Positions 25,546-35,797 are shown, counted from the first letter of the stretch. The stretch is 64,000 nt of DNA from Bacillus sp. Marseille-Q3570 (GCF_946151055.1 NZ_CAMGYZ010000016.1:32831-96830); one strand, 5' to 3'. A program made the numbers and translations. The notes: generated by a model from the sequence alone, not told the origin.

Positions 25546-26202
25546 CTAACCCTTGTATTTTTCATCGACTCTGAAGTCAGCTCTTCTTATTTTCCCGTAA
25601 CATTTCAGTTTTCCTTTTTCGATCACAATACCCGCTCGATCCTGACATACGTACAGAGGTATTGATGAACGGGTCATGAATGTTTCCAACTCTTCTGTCA
25701 TACAAATCCGGTCTATAAAATGTGGTAAGAAATGAAGCTGAGCTAAGTTGAGTGCCTCAAAATCAGTAAGTCGGACATCGTTTGGATCCAAAAATTGCGC
25801 AACCTCGATTGTCGGCGACATCATCATCGCACCTGCACTTACCCCGATCAAGACGCCACCGGTTTTTACAAAGTCCTGTAGAAAAGACATCATGTTCCTC
25901 GAACGTAGATTTTTCAAAAAATAATATGTATTTCCACCAGATAAATAAATCGCATCGCAAGACGATAACGCTTCCAGGTTTTCGGGTTCATATTCTTTAT
26001 CGATATCAAAATAAACAAATTGATCAAAACCAAACCGTTGCAAATTCGGTTTCATACGATTGAAGTAATGTTTTGTTGCATCGTATTGTGATGGGATATA
26101 TCCTAATTTAGAACCTTTCCCTGAGACAATTTGCCTGATCCTTTTCTCCAACTCTTCATCTAGATGTTCGTCGATATTGCTCAACATAATCAAATGACTC
26201 AT
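25546..26202 (-). CDS. Family S51 peptidase (dipeptidase E-like)
   Basis: A 218-residue protein with the S51 nucleophile motif GVSAGAMMMS (serine near residue 121), preceded by CDAIYLSGGNTYYFLKNL (about 80-97) and followed by LHFLPHFIDR (about 157-166). Peptidase E removes N-terminal Asp from dipeptides; relatives include cyanophycinase. It might act on Asp-containing peptides, but it is 11 kb from cphAB and any link is speculation. Stands alone. Confidence 0.82.
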   Translation of the reverse strand: MSHLIMLSNIDEHLDEELEKRIRQIVSGKGSKLGYIPSQYDATKHYFNRMKPNLQRFGFDQFVYFDIDKEYEPENLEALSSCDAIYLSGGNTYYFLKNLRSRNMMSFLQDFVKTGGVLIGVSAGAMMMSPTIEVAQFLDPNDVRLTDFEALNLAQLHFLPHFIDRICMTEELETFMTRSSIPLYVCQDRAGIVIEKGKLKCYGKIRRADFRVDEKYKG

Positions 26203-26362
26203 ATTAAGACTTCTCCTTTATGCTTCCTTATATGTACTTTCTTCTTCATACGAATGATCCCTTTTCTATATGTAAAAATGAAACTATTATTCTTCTAAAC
26301 CGTATGATACGATGTAACAAAAAACATACATATTTTGGAACACACCAAAAGGGGGGATGGTA

Positions 26363-27916
26363 GTGGTTCAACATGTTAAGAAAAAACGCACAATCTATTT
26401 ACCCGTGATTCTTCTTTTCCTATTAATCGGGTTGTTGACTTTTCACCATGCAATGAAGGAACGGGATCTGACTCCGGATGGTCTCAGTCGCAATACAGAA
26501 ATTGTCGATGGGGTGAACGGGAAGATCCTTACAGCTAATAAAGTCGATTCCGGTTATGATATACACTTTAATGAAAATGGCAAGCTCGCGAACGTCCATG
26601 TCAATGAAAAATTGGAAGTGACACATAAAGAAACGCTTCCGATTGAGGTAGGTCTAACGGCTACTATATGGGCAAAGAACAATACTGCCTATTTTATTGA
26701 AGATCAAGCGTTGACTTATTTCGATGGGAAAGAGAAACAGACGATCGTTGACAAGGTAGATGGTTTCGAAGCCTCTGATACTCATCTCTATTATTGGAAA
26801 AAAGATATGATTTTTAAGCTTGATTCTACAACCAATACTTCAGAGCAGCTGGTAATAACTGATCAGCCAGTCTCTAATGTATTTGCAAGTGATCAGAAAG
26901 GACTTTTTGCAGTAACAAGTAAAATAGATGAATATACCACTCAAGTATCGGTATATAAAACTGATGAAGAAAACGTTAACGAATCATTGAAATTCGATAT
27001 CAATTCCATAAGCGGGGAGAATGTGACAGATATCGATCTCGCTGAAAATGAAGATGGACTGCACCTTATCTACCAAACAGGCCAGGCCCATGGCGGCACG
27101 ATTATCGTCAGAGGACATTACAATCTTTTCAAAACGGCACAAGAAGAACCTTCTTTTAATGAAATTCGAGTCTACGATACTTTTACGAATAGCAGGCAGC
27201 GGGTGTTCGACAATATGAACCTTGTCATCACTGAGAATGGTCCAGAAATATACTTATCGATCAGAAGCATGATCAAACCGAAAATTGAAAGTTGGAACGT
27301 TTATCGAGCCTTACCTGAGGATGATGGAAAATGGCTTGCAAGTCACATCAGCACCTCAACCTCTGTATCAAAGAATCACGTCTATGTGGATGAAGGTGAA
27401 CTTTTCTGGCTGGATACAAGAGGAAAAAGCGCTAAGATCATGGCCGTTTCAGATCACCCTGAACTTGTCGAAAAAGGTGGAAGACTACAAGCATCTGATT
27501 GGGTGAATGGCTTCTATACAGGGATGGCGAAGCTGCCATATGGACTGATTCTATTATTAGTTGCCGTCATGTGGCTTGCCCCTGCAATCATTTTCCTATT
27601 CTGTGTTTCATTCTGGAATGAAGATGCGATAGAACAGCGCCGCAGCTGGGTTCGATACAGCGCGATCGGTTTATTCACCATTTTTCAATATTTCTTGTTG
27701 CAGCGGTTTTTCACACCGATGTTTGAAACCTTTTCACCTATTTACTTATCGTTTCAAATGCATTCGGTAGTAATTCCGATCGTACTTGTCCTTCTAAGTA
27801 TGTTATTCACAAGACTGGTAAGGAAAAACCACTGGAATCTCTATCAGGAATTCGGTTATTTCGCCCTCTTTCATACTTTGATGATCATCTTTCTGATCTC
27901 TCCTTATACGATATAA
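26363..27916 (+). CDS. Large membrane protein of unknown function
   Basis: A protein of about 517 residues: an N-terminal membrane segment (about 12-28), a large outer domain of about 350 residues that looks like beta-propeller repeats (repeated short segments such as TYFDGKEKQTIVDKVDGF), then four to five membrane segments in the last 150 residues (PYGLILLLVAVMWLAPAIIFL onward). GTG at 26363, six bases after AAAGGGGGG, is preferred to an ATG at 26357 that abuts the site. I do not recognise a named family. Confidence 0.75.
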   Translation: MVQHVKKKRTIYLPVILLFLLIGLLTFHHAMKERDLTPDGLSRNTEIVDGVNGKILTANKVDSGYDIHFNENGKLANVHVNEKLEVTHKETLPIEVGLTATIWAKNNTAYFIEDQALTYFDGKEKQTIVDKVDGFEASDTHLYYWKKDMIFKLDSTTNTSEQLVITDQPVSNVFASDQKGLFAVTSKIDEYTTQVSVYKTDEENVNESLKFDINSISGENVTDIDLAENEDGLHLIYQTGQAHGGTIIVRGHYNLFKTAQEEPSFNEIRVYDTFTNSRQRVFDNMNLVITENGPEIYLSIRSMIKPKIESWNVYRALPEDDGKWLASHISTSTSVSKNHVYVDEGELFWLDTRGKSAKIMAVSDHPELVEKGGRLQASDWVNGFYTGMAKLPYGLILLLVAVMWLAPAIIFLFCVSFWNEDAIEQRRSWVRYSAIGLFTIFQYFLLQRFFTPMFETFSPIYLSFQMHSVVIPIVLVLLSMLFTRLVRKNHWNLYQEFGYFALFHTLMIIFLISPYTI

Positions 27917-28176
27917 AGGATATCAGTATTGGTCGTAATAGTTTCACGTTTTGTCGTGATTATATGAAATTATGTTGTGATTTTCCTGGAACCTGTTGCG
28001 ATTTTCCGGAAACTTGTCGCGATAACCATATCAGAGACTTATACGGACTAGGGTTGGTCAAAATTGCGTATTATTGTCCGTATGAAAGGTTTATACGGAC
28101 TCTGGCAGCTTAAAAATACGTAGTACTGTCCGTATAAGCTCATTCTAATGTCGTGATTTACTCAGTGATTAAAGAC
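27917..28176. repeat. Repeat-rich intergenic region (variants of R1)
   Basis: Several TGTCGTGATT / TGTTGTGATTTTCC / TGTTGCGATTTTCC / TGTCGCGATAACC units (27950-28030) are followed by GTCCGTATAA and its inverse TTATACGGAC, present four times between 28035 and 28140. No coding frame is seen. Confidence 0.5.
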
Positions 28177-28222
28177 TAAAAAAGGGCGACCCCCTCGTTT
28201 ACTACGTTGGGTCACCCTTTTT
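28177..28222 (-). terminator. Terminator of argGH
   Basis: AAAAGGGCGACCC pairs with GGGTCACCCTTTT (one mismatch) directly behind the argH stop, with T- and A-runs on both sides. Confidence 0.8.
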
Positions 28223-29611
28223 TTATACCTTCTCTACGCTCTTCAGTTTTGTTTCAGCGAGTTCAATCTGTTTCTTGACTTCTGTTTGTCCCGTCCCGCC
28301 TGTACTGTTTCTCGCAGCAACGACGTTTTCTGGTGAAAGGACCTCATAGATATCCTCTTCAAATAATGGACTGAATTCCTGATAGACTTCGAACTTAAGG
28401 TCTGAGAGATATTTCTTCTGTTGGATTGCGTAAAGGACGATTTGGCCGATGATCGCATGAGCCTCACGGAAAGGCAACCCTTTCGTAACGAGGTAGTCAG
28501 CCAGATCAGTGGCATTCGAATAGTCTTCAGTCACAGCCTTTCGCATCGCGCCTGTATTCACCGTCATCGTTTCAATCATCGGTGCCAGAAGCTTCAATGA
28601 TCCATCCAACGTTTTGACCGTATCGAACATCCCTTCCTTATCTTCCTGCATATCCTTGTTATACGCTAAAGGCAAGCCTTTCAAGACAGTCAACAAACCC
28701 ATAAGGTTCCCATACGTACGTCCAGTTTTCGCCCGTAAAAGCTCTGGAACGTCAGGGTTCTTTTTTTGCGGCATGATGCTTGAGCCGGTACAGAAAGAAT
28801 CATCCAATTCAATGAAACCGAATTCCTGACTCGACCAGATCACCATTTCTTCTGAAAGGCGAGATATATGCGTCATCATGATTGAAGCATTCGAGAGAAA
28901 CTCTAAAATGAAGTCTCTGTCGCTTACCGCATCCATACTGTTCGGATAGATCGAATCGAACTCAAGGATTTCAGCCACTCTCTCCCGATTGATTGAGAAC
29001 GTCGTACCAGCCAGCGCACCAGCTCCGAGTGGAAGGACATTCACTCTTTTCAAACTATCGACCAATCGTTCCTTGTCTCGCTCGAACATCCAGAAATAGG
29101 CCATCAGATGATGGGCGAATGAAATCGGCTGTGCACGCTGTAGATGTGTATAACCAGGTAAAATGGTATCAACATTCGCCTTAGATTGTACCAAGATCGA
29201 GTGTTGGACCTGTTCGACAAGCTGGATGATCTCAGTCGTCTTCGTTTTCAAATATAAGTGCATATCCGTTGCGACCTGATCATTCCGGCTGCGCCCTGTG
29301 TGCAGTTTCCCACCTACAGTACCGATTTCATCAATCAAGTGCTTTTCGATATTCATATGGATGTCTTCATGTTCAACCGCATATTCAAGCTCTTCATTCT
29401 CGATTTTTTTCTTTAATGTTTCGAGACCGTTTTTGATCGTTCCAGCTTCTTCAAGTGAAATGATCTTACATTCCGAAAGCATCTGGACATGCGCGAGACT
29501 TCCTTCTATATCCTCTAATGCAAGCTGTTGATCGAATTCAATGGAGGCTGTGAATTTTTCAACAAGCTCATTGGTTTCTTTCGTAAAACGGCCGCCCCAA
29601 AGCTTAGCCAT
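28223..29611 (-). CDS. argH: Argininosuccinate lyase
   Basis: A 462-residue enzyme of the last step of arginine synthesis, splitting argininosuccinate to arginine and fumarate. The fumarase/aspartase signature [15 protein letters not shown] (about 278-292) with its catalytic serine is present, as are [11 protein letters not shown] at the start, [12 protein letters not shown] (about 108-119) and [20 protein letters not shown]. Normal family length. The start overlaps the argG end by eight bases. Confidence 0.96.
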   Translation of the reverse strand: MAKLWGGRFTKETNELVEKFTASIEFDQQLALEDIEGSLAHVQMLSECKIISLEEAGTIKNGLETLKKKIENEELEYAVEHEDIHMNIEKHLIDEIGTVGGKLHTGRSRNDQVATDMHLYLKTKTTEIIQLVEQVQHSILVQSKANVDTILPGYTHLQRAQPISFAHHLMAYFWMFERDKERLVDSLKRVNVLPLGAGALAGTTFSINRERVAEILEFDSIYPNSMDAVSDRDFILEFLSNASIMMTHISRLSEEMVIWSSQEFGFIELDDSFCTGSSIMPQKKNPDVPELLRAKTGRTYGNLMGLLTVLKGLPLAYNKDMQEDKEGMFDTVKTLDGSLKLLAPMIETMTVNTGAMRKAVTEDYSNATDLADYLVTKGLPFREAHAIIGQIVLYAIQQKKYLSDLKFEVYQEFSPLFEEDIYEVLSPENVVAARNSTGGTGQTEVKKQIELAETKLKSVEKV

Positions 29612-30839
29612 ACAATTTCTCCTTACTTACCGCCTTAAGACTCGGCTTCTTATTCACTTCTGCATGTACTTTTGTAGAGAGCCCCCATAGTTTGATGAAG
29701 CCTACAGCAGCATTGTGATCAAAGAGATCTCCTTCTGAATAGGTCGCTAACTGCTCGTTATATAAACTATGACTTGATTTACGTGCCACAACTGTTGCGT
29801 TACCTTTAAAAAGCTTTACTTTGACCGTTCCGCTGACAACCTTTTGGGTTTCATTGATGAAAGCCTCTAATGCAGAACGTATAGGGGAATACCAAAGTCC
29901 TTCATACACGAGCTTCGCCATCTGTTGCTCCACCTGTGGCTTGAATTGTGTGACCTCACGAGGTAACGTCAAGAATTCAAGCTCTTTATGTGCATTGATC
30001 AACAGCAACGCAGCAGGGTTCTCATACACTTCTCGGGATTTGATTCCGACAAGACGATTTTCAATATGGTCGATTCGACCGTACCCATGTTTTCCGCCGA
30101 TTTCGTTCAATGTTTCAATCAACTCGACGATCGGTGTCTTTTCACCATTAAGAGCGACAGGTACGCCTTCTTCAAAATCGATTTCGAGATATTCAGGCTC
30201 ATTAGGCGTCATCTCGATAGGATTCGTCCAATCATACGCATTCTCTGGCGCCTCCGCCCATGGATCTTCAAGGACCCCCGCTTCACAAGCGCGGCCCCAA
30301 ATATTAGCATCGATTGAAAAAGGATTGTCGAGATTGACCGGGATCGGAATTCCTTTCTCTGCTGCATATGCAATTTCTTCATCACGTGTCATTCCCCATT
30401 CACGGACAGGGGCAATCACTTGTAGATCTGGATTCAAAGCCTGGATGGAAACTTCGAATCGTACCTGATCATTCCCTTTTCCAGTACAGCCGTGTGCAAC
30501 TGCCACTGCACCTTCCTGTTCAGCAACTTCCACCAAAAGCTTCGAAATAAGGGGACGGGATAAGGCAGAGGATAACGGATACTTTCCTTCATACAGACAA
30601 TTCGATTTCAATGCAGGCATTAAGTATTCTTTTGCTAAAAGGTCCTTCGCATCAACTACGATCGATTTGACAGCACCTACGCTCAGTGCCTTGTTTTTGA
30701 TTGTTTCTAAGTCTTTCCCTTCACCTACGTCTAAACCAAGTGCAATTACATCATAACCGTATTTTTCTTGTATCCATTTGATCGATACAGAAGTATCCAA
30801 CCCACCTGAATAAGCTAAAACCACTTTCCCTTTGCTCAT
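29604..30839 (-). CDS. argG: Argininosuccinate synthase
   Basis: A 411-residue enzyme joining citrulline and aspartate with ATP. The ATP loop [14 protein letters not shown] (about 9-22), [13 protein letters not shown] (about 117-129) and [20 protein letters not shown] are family marks. First gene of argGH; two ARG boxes lie immediately upstream, so repression by the arginine repressor AhrC/ArgR is expected. The product also feeds arginine to cyanophycin if CphA is active. Confidence 0.96.
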   Translation of the reverse strand: MSKGKVVLAYSGGLDTSVSIKWIQEKYGYDVIALGLDVGEGKDLETIKNKALSVGAVKSIVVDAKDLLAKEYLMPALKSNCLYEGKYPLSSALSRPLISKLLVEVAEQEGAVAVAHGCTGKGNDQVRFEVSIQALNPDLQVIAPVREWGMTRDEEIAYAAEKGIPIPVNLDNPFSIDANIWGRACEAGVLEDPWAEAPENAYDWTNPIEMTPNEPEYLEIDFEEGVPVALNGEKTPIVELIETLNEIGGKHGYGRIDHIENRLVGIKSREVYENPAALLLINAHKELEFLTLPREVTQFKPQVEQQMAKLVYEGLWYSPIRSALEAFINETQKVVSGTVKVKLFKGNATVVARKSSHSLYNEQLATYSEGDLFDHNAAVGFIKLWGLSTKVHAEVNKKPSLKAVSKEKLYG

Positions 30840-30858
30840 TAAGCTCCACTCCTTGTTG

Positions 30859-30892
30859 TGTATTTTTATTTATTTAAATGTATGTTTATTCA
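30859..30892 (-). promoter_or_regulatory. Two ARG boxes upstream of argGH
   Basis: On the minus strand TGAATAAACATACA (30892-30879) and TAAATAAAAATACA (30872-30859) match the ARG box half pattern TGAAT...ATTCA. Their centres are 20 bp apart, about two helix turns, as usual for ArgR/AhrC hexamer binding. Confidence 0.7.
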
Positions 30893-31046
30893 AAGTTAAT
30901 CAATTGATACTAAATTACTTTATTTCTATACGAATGTCAACACATTTTGAAAAAGAAATCGGTAAGAATTTATAACGTGAATTCATAAGGCTATTTGGGT
31001 CCCGCAGGAGTCTGGTATATTTCTTCTGCTTTTGAATTTTTTCAAT

Positions 31047-31312
31047 AAATCACCTTGTGCAAGTTGATTGGAGAGCAAGGTGCGGGATCAGCGTGCCTAC
31101 TACCTGCATAATCTCCTCGCAAGGCATGCGACGAGGAAGCTCGCTTCGACAGGACTTTCTTGTAGACGCAGGTGCACAAATGCTTCCTTGAAAAGGAGAC
31201 TCCTGAGGTAGCAGGGCGACGAGTGAGCTCACCGCACGCCCCGTGGAAAGCGAGCATCCTGGAGCGGAAATCAACGTCGTTCAAGAGCAACAATCTTTTA
31301 GAAAACAGCCTT
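31047..31312. repeat. MITE-like repeat family R2, copy 1
   Basis: Conserved left block with AAATCACCTTG and GAGAGCAAGGTGCG (31047-31087), variable middle, conserved right block CGACGAGTGAGCTCACCGCA to GGAGCGGAAATCAACG (31217-31276), then CAAGAGCAACAATCTTTTAG. The second copy is at 49558-49805. Nothing else is seen between 30893 and 31500; apparent frames across it are not credible genes. Confidence 0.7.
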
Positions 31313-31527
31313 TAGAAAACAGCTTTTGATTTTACTTTTTTCGGAATCTGTACTAACATTGGGGACCAAATGGACGAATATTTGGTATAAGATATTTCTT
31401 TTTGTAAAATCTACCATATGGAAGCAAAATGCTTAACCTTGTTCGAAGAGTGTAGAATGAGGGGTTCAAAAGTTACCTCAGCTTTCAATTGAGGAATAAC
31501 AACATTCGTGTGAAAGGGGAATTTTCC

Positions 31528-32280
31528 TTGAAAAAAATCATGTATACAGCTTTAGTCGCCCTGTTTGCATTCGCTTTAGCAGCATGTGGCGGTAATGAAG
31601 AGAGTAAAGGTAACGAAAACAAAGAAGGTCAACAAAAGGACAAAGAGAATAAAGAAAAAACTGAACAAATGGAAGAAATGCAGAAAAAGATGGAAGAACA
31701 ACAAGTTGATGAAAATAAAGTGGTTGCTACTGTCAATGATGAAGAAATCAAAGGGGCAGATTTCAACCGGGCATTAGGCCAAATGCAAATGCAGTATCAA
31801 CAAATGGGACAAGATCCTACATCTAAAGAAGTTGCAGACCAATTGAAAAAACAAGTTGTCACAGGTCTTGTGGATTTCGAAGTGATCGTTCAAGAGGCTG
31901 AAGCAAAGGGCTATGATGCATCAGAGGATGAAGTAAACAAACAGATCGATCAGATCAAAGGTCAATTTGATGATGAGAAGAAATTCAAGGAAGCATTGAA
32001 GACGAACAAGCTGAATGAAGAACAATTGAAAGAACAGATCGCAGCACAAATTCAATATGAAACTTATGTTGAAAAAGAAATCCCTGCTGATGAGGTCTCT
32101 GAGGAAGAGTTGAAAAAATATTACGACCAAATGAAAGAGGCCCAAGGAAAACAAGCTCCAAAGTATGAGGAAGTAAAAGATCAACTTAAAAAACAGATGC
32201 AACAACAACAGAAGCAAGAAAAGGTAGCCCAAAAAGTGAAAGAATTGAAGAAAGATGCGGACATCAACGTAAAAATCTAA
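31528..32280 (+). CDS. SurA_N-type lipoprotein (PrsA-like without a PPIase domain)
   Basis: A 250-residue lipoprotein: signal peptide with lipobox ALAAC (Cys20), a very charged Lys/Glu/Asn linker (about 22-65), then a SurA N-terminal-like chaperone domain (VVATVNDEEIKGADFNRAL, EAKGYDASEDEVNKQIDQI, LKEQIAAQIQYETYVEKEI) and a Gln/Lys-rich helix. No parvulin-type isomerase domain lies between, unlike PrsA. It is likely a membrane-anchored folding helper outside the cell. TTG at 31528, seven bases after AAAGGGGA, gives a proper signal peptide. Confidence 0.85.
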   Translation: MKKIMYTALVALFAFALAACGGNEESKGNENKEGQQKDKENKEKTEQMEEMQKKMEEQQVDENKVVATVNDEEIKGADFNRALGQMQMQYQQMGQDPTSKEVADQLKKQVVTGLVDFEVIVQEAEAKGYDASEDEVNKQIDQIKGQFDDEKKFKEALKTNKLNEEQLKEQIAAQIQYETYVEKEIPADEVSEEELKKYYDQMKEAQGKQAPKYEEVKDQLKKQMQQQQKQEKVAQKVKELKKDADINVKI

Positions 32281-32295
32281 GAAGTATAAAGTAAA

Positions 32296-32323
32296 GAAGC
32301 AGCCGGTCGGCTGCTTCTTTCTT
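32296..32323 (+). terminator. Terminator of the SurA_N lipoprotein gene
   Basis: GAAGCAGCC pairs with GGCTGCTTC around a four-base loop, then TTTCTTTT. Confidence 0.85.
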
Positions 32324-32387
32324 TTGGGCTCTTTTCGTATAGATTGCTGTCTTTGGAAATATACTCGCTTTCCGCCGCTGTCTTTTA

Positions 32388-33437
32388 CTATTGATTCCTT
32401 GAACGATAGAGCAAGTAGATGAAGTACGGTGCACCCAATGCCGCCGTGAAAACACCGGCTGGAACTTCAAGTGGTGCGAATGCAGTTCTAGCAATCAAAT
32501 CCGCACCCATCACGAGGAGTGCTCCTACTAATGCTGATGCAGGAATCAATGCTCCGAATGAAGACCCTACAAGTTTTCGCGCAATGTGCGGTGCCATCAA
32601 GCCGACAAATCCGACGCCCCCGACGAAAGCCACTGCACCGCCAGCAAGCGCTGTACTGAAAAGCAATAGGATCAGACGGTCTTTTTGTACGACACTCCCG
32701 AACCCTCTTGCAAGATCTTCTCCAAGCTCCTGTACGTTCAACCTACGTGCATACATCCAAACGAATAACAGGAAGATGAGGATCCACGGTGTCAATGTCT
32801 TCACCTGATTCCAGTTCGCTCCATTCACACTGCCGGTTATCCAGATTTGAGCTTGAGTGGCCAAATACAATGGTCCGAATAGGATCATCATATTGGTCAG
32901 TGCTTGCATCGCTGCTGCAAGACCGATGCCAATCAGTACAAGACGTACAGGATTGACGCCATTTTTCCATGAAAAAATATAGACAAGGAAACCTAGTAAT
33001 GTCGCCCCGATAAATGCAGCGACCGGCATCCAGTGGATACTCACGGTCAAAGCGTTGCCTCGCCCGCTGAACACTGTTAAGAATGTGACCGCAGCCAATG
33101 AAGCTCCCCCTGTGATCCCTATGATATCAGGGGAAGCAAGCGGATTTCGGATAATTCCTTGTAGGATCGCCCCAGATACGGCTAATGCCATTCCAGCAAT
33201 CAACGCCAATAAGATCCGCGGCAGCCGGAAAGACTTGATGACAAGTTCATTCATCGAGTCTCCCATCCCGAGTAACGTCTTTACTACATCAACTGGATGT
33301 ATCTGCATCTGCCCTGTGCCTACACTGATGACCAAAAGCACCAGTGTGAGGACAGTCAGCAACATGATGTATAAGACTGCTTTTTTATCTACTAAAAAGG
33401 ACATCCATTTCGTACGTAAGGGGTGGTATTTACTCAC
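32388..33437 (-). CDS. yfhA: Iron-siderophore ABC transporter permease (YfhA type)
   Basis: A 349-residue FecCD-family permease with about nine to ten membrane segments and the family motifs FRLPRILLALIAGMALAVSGAI, GIIRNPLASPDIIGITGGA and GGVGFVGLMAPHIAR (ATPase coupling site). It overlaps its partner permease by four bases. With the binding protein on the other strand it matches the B. subtilis yfiY/yfiZ-yfhA hydroxamate-siderophore system. No ATPase gene is in the window; in B. subtilis a shared ATPase serves such permeases. Confidence 0.88.
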   Translation of the reverse strand: MSKYHPLRTKWMSFLVDKKAVLYIMLLTVLTLVLLVISVGTGQMQIHPVDVVKTLLGMGDSMNELVIKSFRLPRILLALIAGMALAVSGAILQGIIRNPLASPDIIGITGGASLAAVTFLTVFSGRGNALTVSIHWMPVAAFIGATLLGFLVYIFSWKNGVNPVRLVLIGIGLAAAMQALTNMMILFGPLYLATQAQIWITGSVNGANWNQVKTLTPWILIFLLFVWMYARRLNVQELGEDLARGFGSVVQKDRLILLLFSTALAGGAVAFVGGVGFVGLMAPHIARKLVGSSFGALIPASALVGALLVMGADLIARTAFAPLEVPAGVFTAALGAPYFIYLLYRSRNQ

Positions 33438-34444
33438 AGTCTATTCAACCCCCTTCTTGCGATGTAAATGAAGAATGGCGTACCAATAAGCGCAGTCATA
33501 ACTCCGACAGGCACTTCCTTCGGCATGATGACATACCGTGCACCAATATCAGCTAGCAACAGTAATATAGCACCTAATAATCCGCTGTAAGGAATGATCC
33601 ATTTGTAATTGATGCCGACAAGTCCTCTTGCAATATGAGGGATGACGATACCGATGAAGCCGATCGGACCTGCTATTGCTACCGCAGAACCCGCAAGCAA
33701 TACGATGACCACTGCTGCACTGATTTTGACGAGGACCGTATTTTGACCAAGTCCCGCTGCCACATCGTCCCCCATCGAAAGTGTATTCATCTGCCCAGTA
33801 ATCAACAAGGACCCTATCCAGCCGACAATAAGATACGGCAGCATTGCAGTCAGGATGCCGAGCTTACGTCCCTCAATGGAACCGGTCAGCCAAAACAAAA
33901 CTTCCTCCAACGCTTTTTCATCCAATGCAAGCATACCCTGTGTCATGGAAGCGAACATCGCTGCCATCGCCGCTCCAGCAAGGGTCAATTTTACAGGTGT
34001 AAGCCCGTCCCTACCTAGTGAGCCTAGTAAATAGACAATTAAGGAAGTGACCATTGCCCCAAAGAAAGCGATCCACGCAAATTGATGGATAGATGATATG
34101 GAAAAGAACGTGACGGCAACAACGATGAAAAAACCAGCTCCGGCATTGATACCGAAAATACTCGGTGATGCCAATGGATTCCTTGTGATCCCCTGCATCA
34201 ACGCCCCTGCTATCGCCAGACTTGCACCGACTGCAGCACCGATGAGCGCTCGCGGCACACGACTTTCTTGAATAATGATATGGGCATTCGAGCCATCAAA
34301 TTGGGTGAAGGATTCAATCACCATCCCCCAATTGACACTCGTATAACCGTATACGACACTGCATCCGATGAAAAAGACGACTAAGAAGACCCCCGCGAGG
34401 AGACCGAACAACTTCTTCATATTCGTATTTAAAAGTTCCCTCAT
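33434..34444 (-). CDS. yfiZ: Iron-siderophore ABC transporter permease (YfiZ type)
   Basis: A 336-residue FecCD permease with ESRVPRALIGAAVGASLAIAGALMQ, GITRNPLASPSIFGINAGA and GPIGFIGIVIPHIARGLVG. It would form a heterodimer with the downstream permease. AAAGG lies before ATG 34444. Divergent from the substrate-binding gene; two Fur-box-like sequences lie in the shared intergenic region, so both sides should be derepressed under iron limitation. Confidence 0.88.
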   Translation of the reverse strand: MRELLNTNMKKLFGLLAGVFLVVFFIGCSVVYGYTSVNWGMVIESFTQFDGSNAHIIIQESRVPRALIGAAVGASLAIAGALMQGITRNPLASPSIFGINAGAGFFIVVAVTFFSISSIHQFAWIAFFGAMVTSLIVYLLGSLGRDGLTPVKLTLAGAAMAAMFASMTQGMLALDEKALEEVLFWLTGSIEGRKLGILTAMLPYLIVGWIGSLLITGQMNTLSMGDDVAAGLGQNTVLVKISAAVVIVLLAGSAVAIAGPIGFIGIVIPHIARGLVGINYKWIIPYSGLLGAILLLLADIGARYVIMPKEVPVGVMTALIGTPFFIYIARRGLNRL

Positions 34445-34504
34445 ATGTATAAACCTTTCTTTTGTATCCTTTTTAAAATTTATAAATGTGGATTTCTATA
34501 AGAA

Positions 34505-34640
34505 AATTTTCATCAAGCGAAATTCCCGACACTCCTGCGGGGAATACGGGCCAGGCGAGAACCTGGTGACCTTCGTGACTTAACGTATCGCTTCCGCACT
34601 ACCGTTTGCCCGCGGAAAGGGAGTGAATTTAAAACCTTCC
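34505..34640. repeat. Interspersed repeat family R4a, copy 2
   Basis: CAAGCGAAATTCCCGACACT, CCTGCGGGGAATACGGGCCA and CGCGGAAAGGGAGTGAATTT resemble 14945-15018 and the edges of the R4b copies. No frame is seen. Confidence 0.5.
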
Positions 34641-34674
34641 CTATTTAAGTCTATTCTTGCTGGGCTTAACTGTC

Positions 34675-34693
34675 AATGATAATCATTATCAAT
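34675..34693. promoter_or_regulatory. Fur box 1
   Basis: TGATAATCATTATCA (34677-34691) is a perfect 7-1-7 Fur box palindrome. Confidence 0.85.
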
Positions 34694-34738
34694 TTCTTAT
34701 TGACAAAGGGAAAAAACAGTTATAAACTACTAATTGTG

Positions 34739-34757
34739 AATGAGATTCATTATCAAT
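34739..34757. promoter_or_regulatory. Fur box 2
   Basis: TGAGATTCATTATCA (34741-34755), a weaker match to the Fur 7-1-7 pattern, close to the binding-protein start. Confidence 0.6.
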
Positions 34758-34781
34758 AAAACATTCGGGAGGACATTACAT

Positions 34782-35750
34782 ATGCAAAAATGGAAAGGTT
34801 TCAGCTTATTTGCACTTATGTTGACATTCGTTGTTGCACTAGCAGCATGCGGAGGAGGATCTGGAGAAGGATCTGAAGAAAAGAAAGATGGAGATAAATC
34901 GAAATCTACTATCACTGTTGAACATGCGATGGGAAAAACGAAAGTCCCAGAAAAGCCTGAACGAGTGGTCATCCTTACAAACGAAGGAACAGAAGCACTA
35001 CTTTCTATGGGTGTGAAGCCAGTAGGCGCTGTCCAATCGTGGCTTGGTGATCCTTGGTATAATCACATTGCAGATGACATGGAAGGTGTAGAAGTCGTCG
35101 GTACAGAAAGTGATATCAACCTTGAAAAAATCGCGTCATTGAATCCTGATCTAATCATCGGGAACAAAATGCGTCAGGAAAAGTTTTATGATCAATTGAA
35201 CGATATTGCACCAACAGTATTCTCAGAGCAATTACGCGGTGACTGGAAGATCAATTTCGAACTTTATGCAAAAGCATTGAATAAAGAAGAAGAAGGTAAG
35301 AAAGTGTTGGCAGACTTCGACCAACGTATTGAAGATATCAAACAAAAGCTTGGCGATAAAGTCAATCAAGAGGTTTCCGTAGTCCGCTTCTTGGCAGGAA
35401 ATTCACGTATCTACTTTAAAGATTCTTTCTCTGGAGTCATCCTCGAGCAAATCGGGTTCAAACGCCCTGAGCCACAAGATAAGCCTGACTTCGCTGAAGA
35501 AGTGACAAAGGAACGTATTCCTGACATGGAAGGCGACATCCTCTTCTACTTCACCTATGAAACAGGTGATAAAGAAGCGTCAAAAACAGAAGAAGAATGG
35601 ACGAATGACAAATTGTGGAAGAACCTTGATGTCGTAAAAGATGGAAATGCACACCGTGTAAGCGACGCTATTTGGAATACTGCCGGCGGTGTAAAAGCAG
35701 CGAACCTGACATTGGATGACATTGAAAAATACTTCAAAATCGAACAGTAA
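34782..35750 (+). CDS. yfiY: Iron-siderophore substrate-binding lipoprotein (YfiY type)
   Basis: A 322-residue class III binding protein: signal peptide with lipobox ALAAC (Cys22), an acidic Gly/Glu linker, then two lobes joined by a long helix (VEHAMGKTKVPEKPERVVIL opening; ASLNPDLIIGNK; RFLAGNSRIYFKDSFSG). It should capture hydroxamate-type ferric siderophores outside the membrane and hand them to the two permeases. The start at 34782 follows GGGAGGAC; an upstream in-frame codon lies in Fur box 2. Confidence 0.9.
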   Translation: MQKWKGFSLFALMLTFVVALAACGGGSGEGSEEKKDGDKSKSTITVEHAMGKTKVPEKPERVVILTNEGTEALLSMGVKPVGAVQSWLGDPWYNHIADDMEGVEVVGTESDINLEKIASLNPDLIIGNKMRQEKFYDQLNDIAPTVFSEQLRGDWKINFELYAKALNKEEEGKKVLADFDQRIEDIKQKLGDKVNQEVSVVRFLAGNSRIYFKDSFSGVILEQIGFKRPEPQDKPDFAEEVTKERIPDMEGDILFYFTYETGDKEASKTEEEWTNDKLWKNLDVVKDGNAHRVSDAIWNTAGGVKAANLTLDDIEKYFKIEQ

Positions 35751-35764
35751 TTAAGCTTAATGAG

Positions 35765-35797
35765 AACGTGCAGCCCTTTGCGGTTGCACGTTTTTTG
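35765..35797 (+). terminator. Terminator of the siderophore binding-protein gene
   Basis: AACGTGCAGCC pairs with GGTTGCACGTT (one G-T pair) around a five-base loop, then six T residues. Confidence 0.85.

Noticed and set aside
29821..30468. 215-codon plus-strand frame
   Set aside because: Antisense shadow of argG, which has full family motifs.
31042..31293. Reading frames of 74-83 codons on the minus strand
   Set aside because: They lie entirely in repeat R2, lack a ribosome binding site and the equivalent frame is broken differently in the second copy.
32388..34444. Permease pair as a vitamin B12 or heme importer
   Set aside because: The Fur boxes and the YfiY-like binding protein favour ferric hydroxamate uptake.
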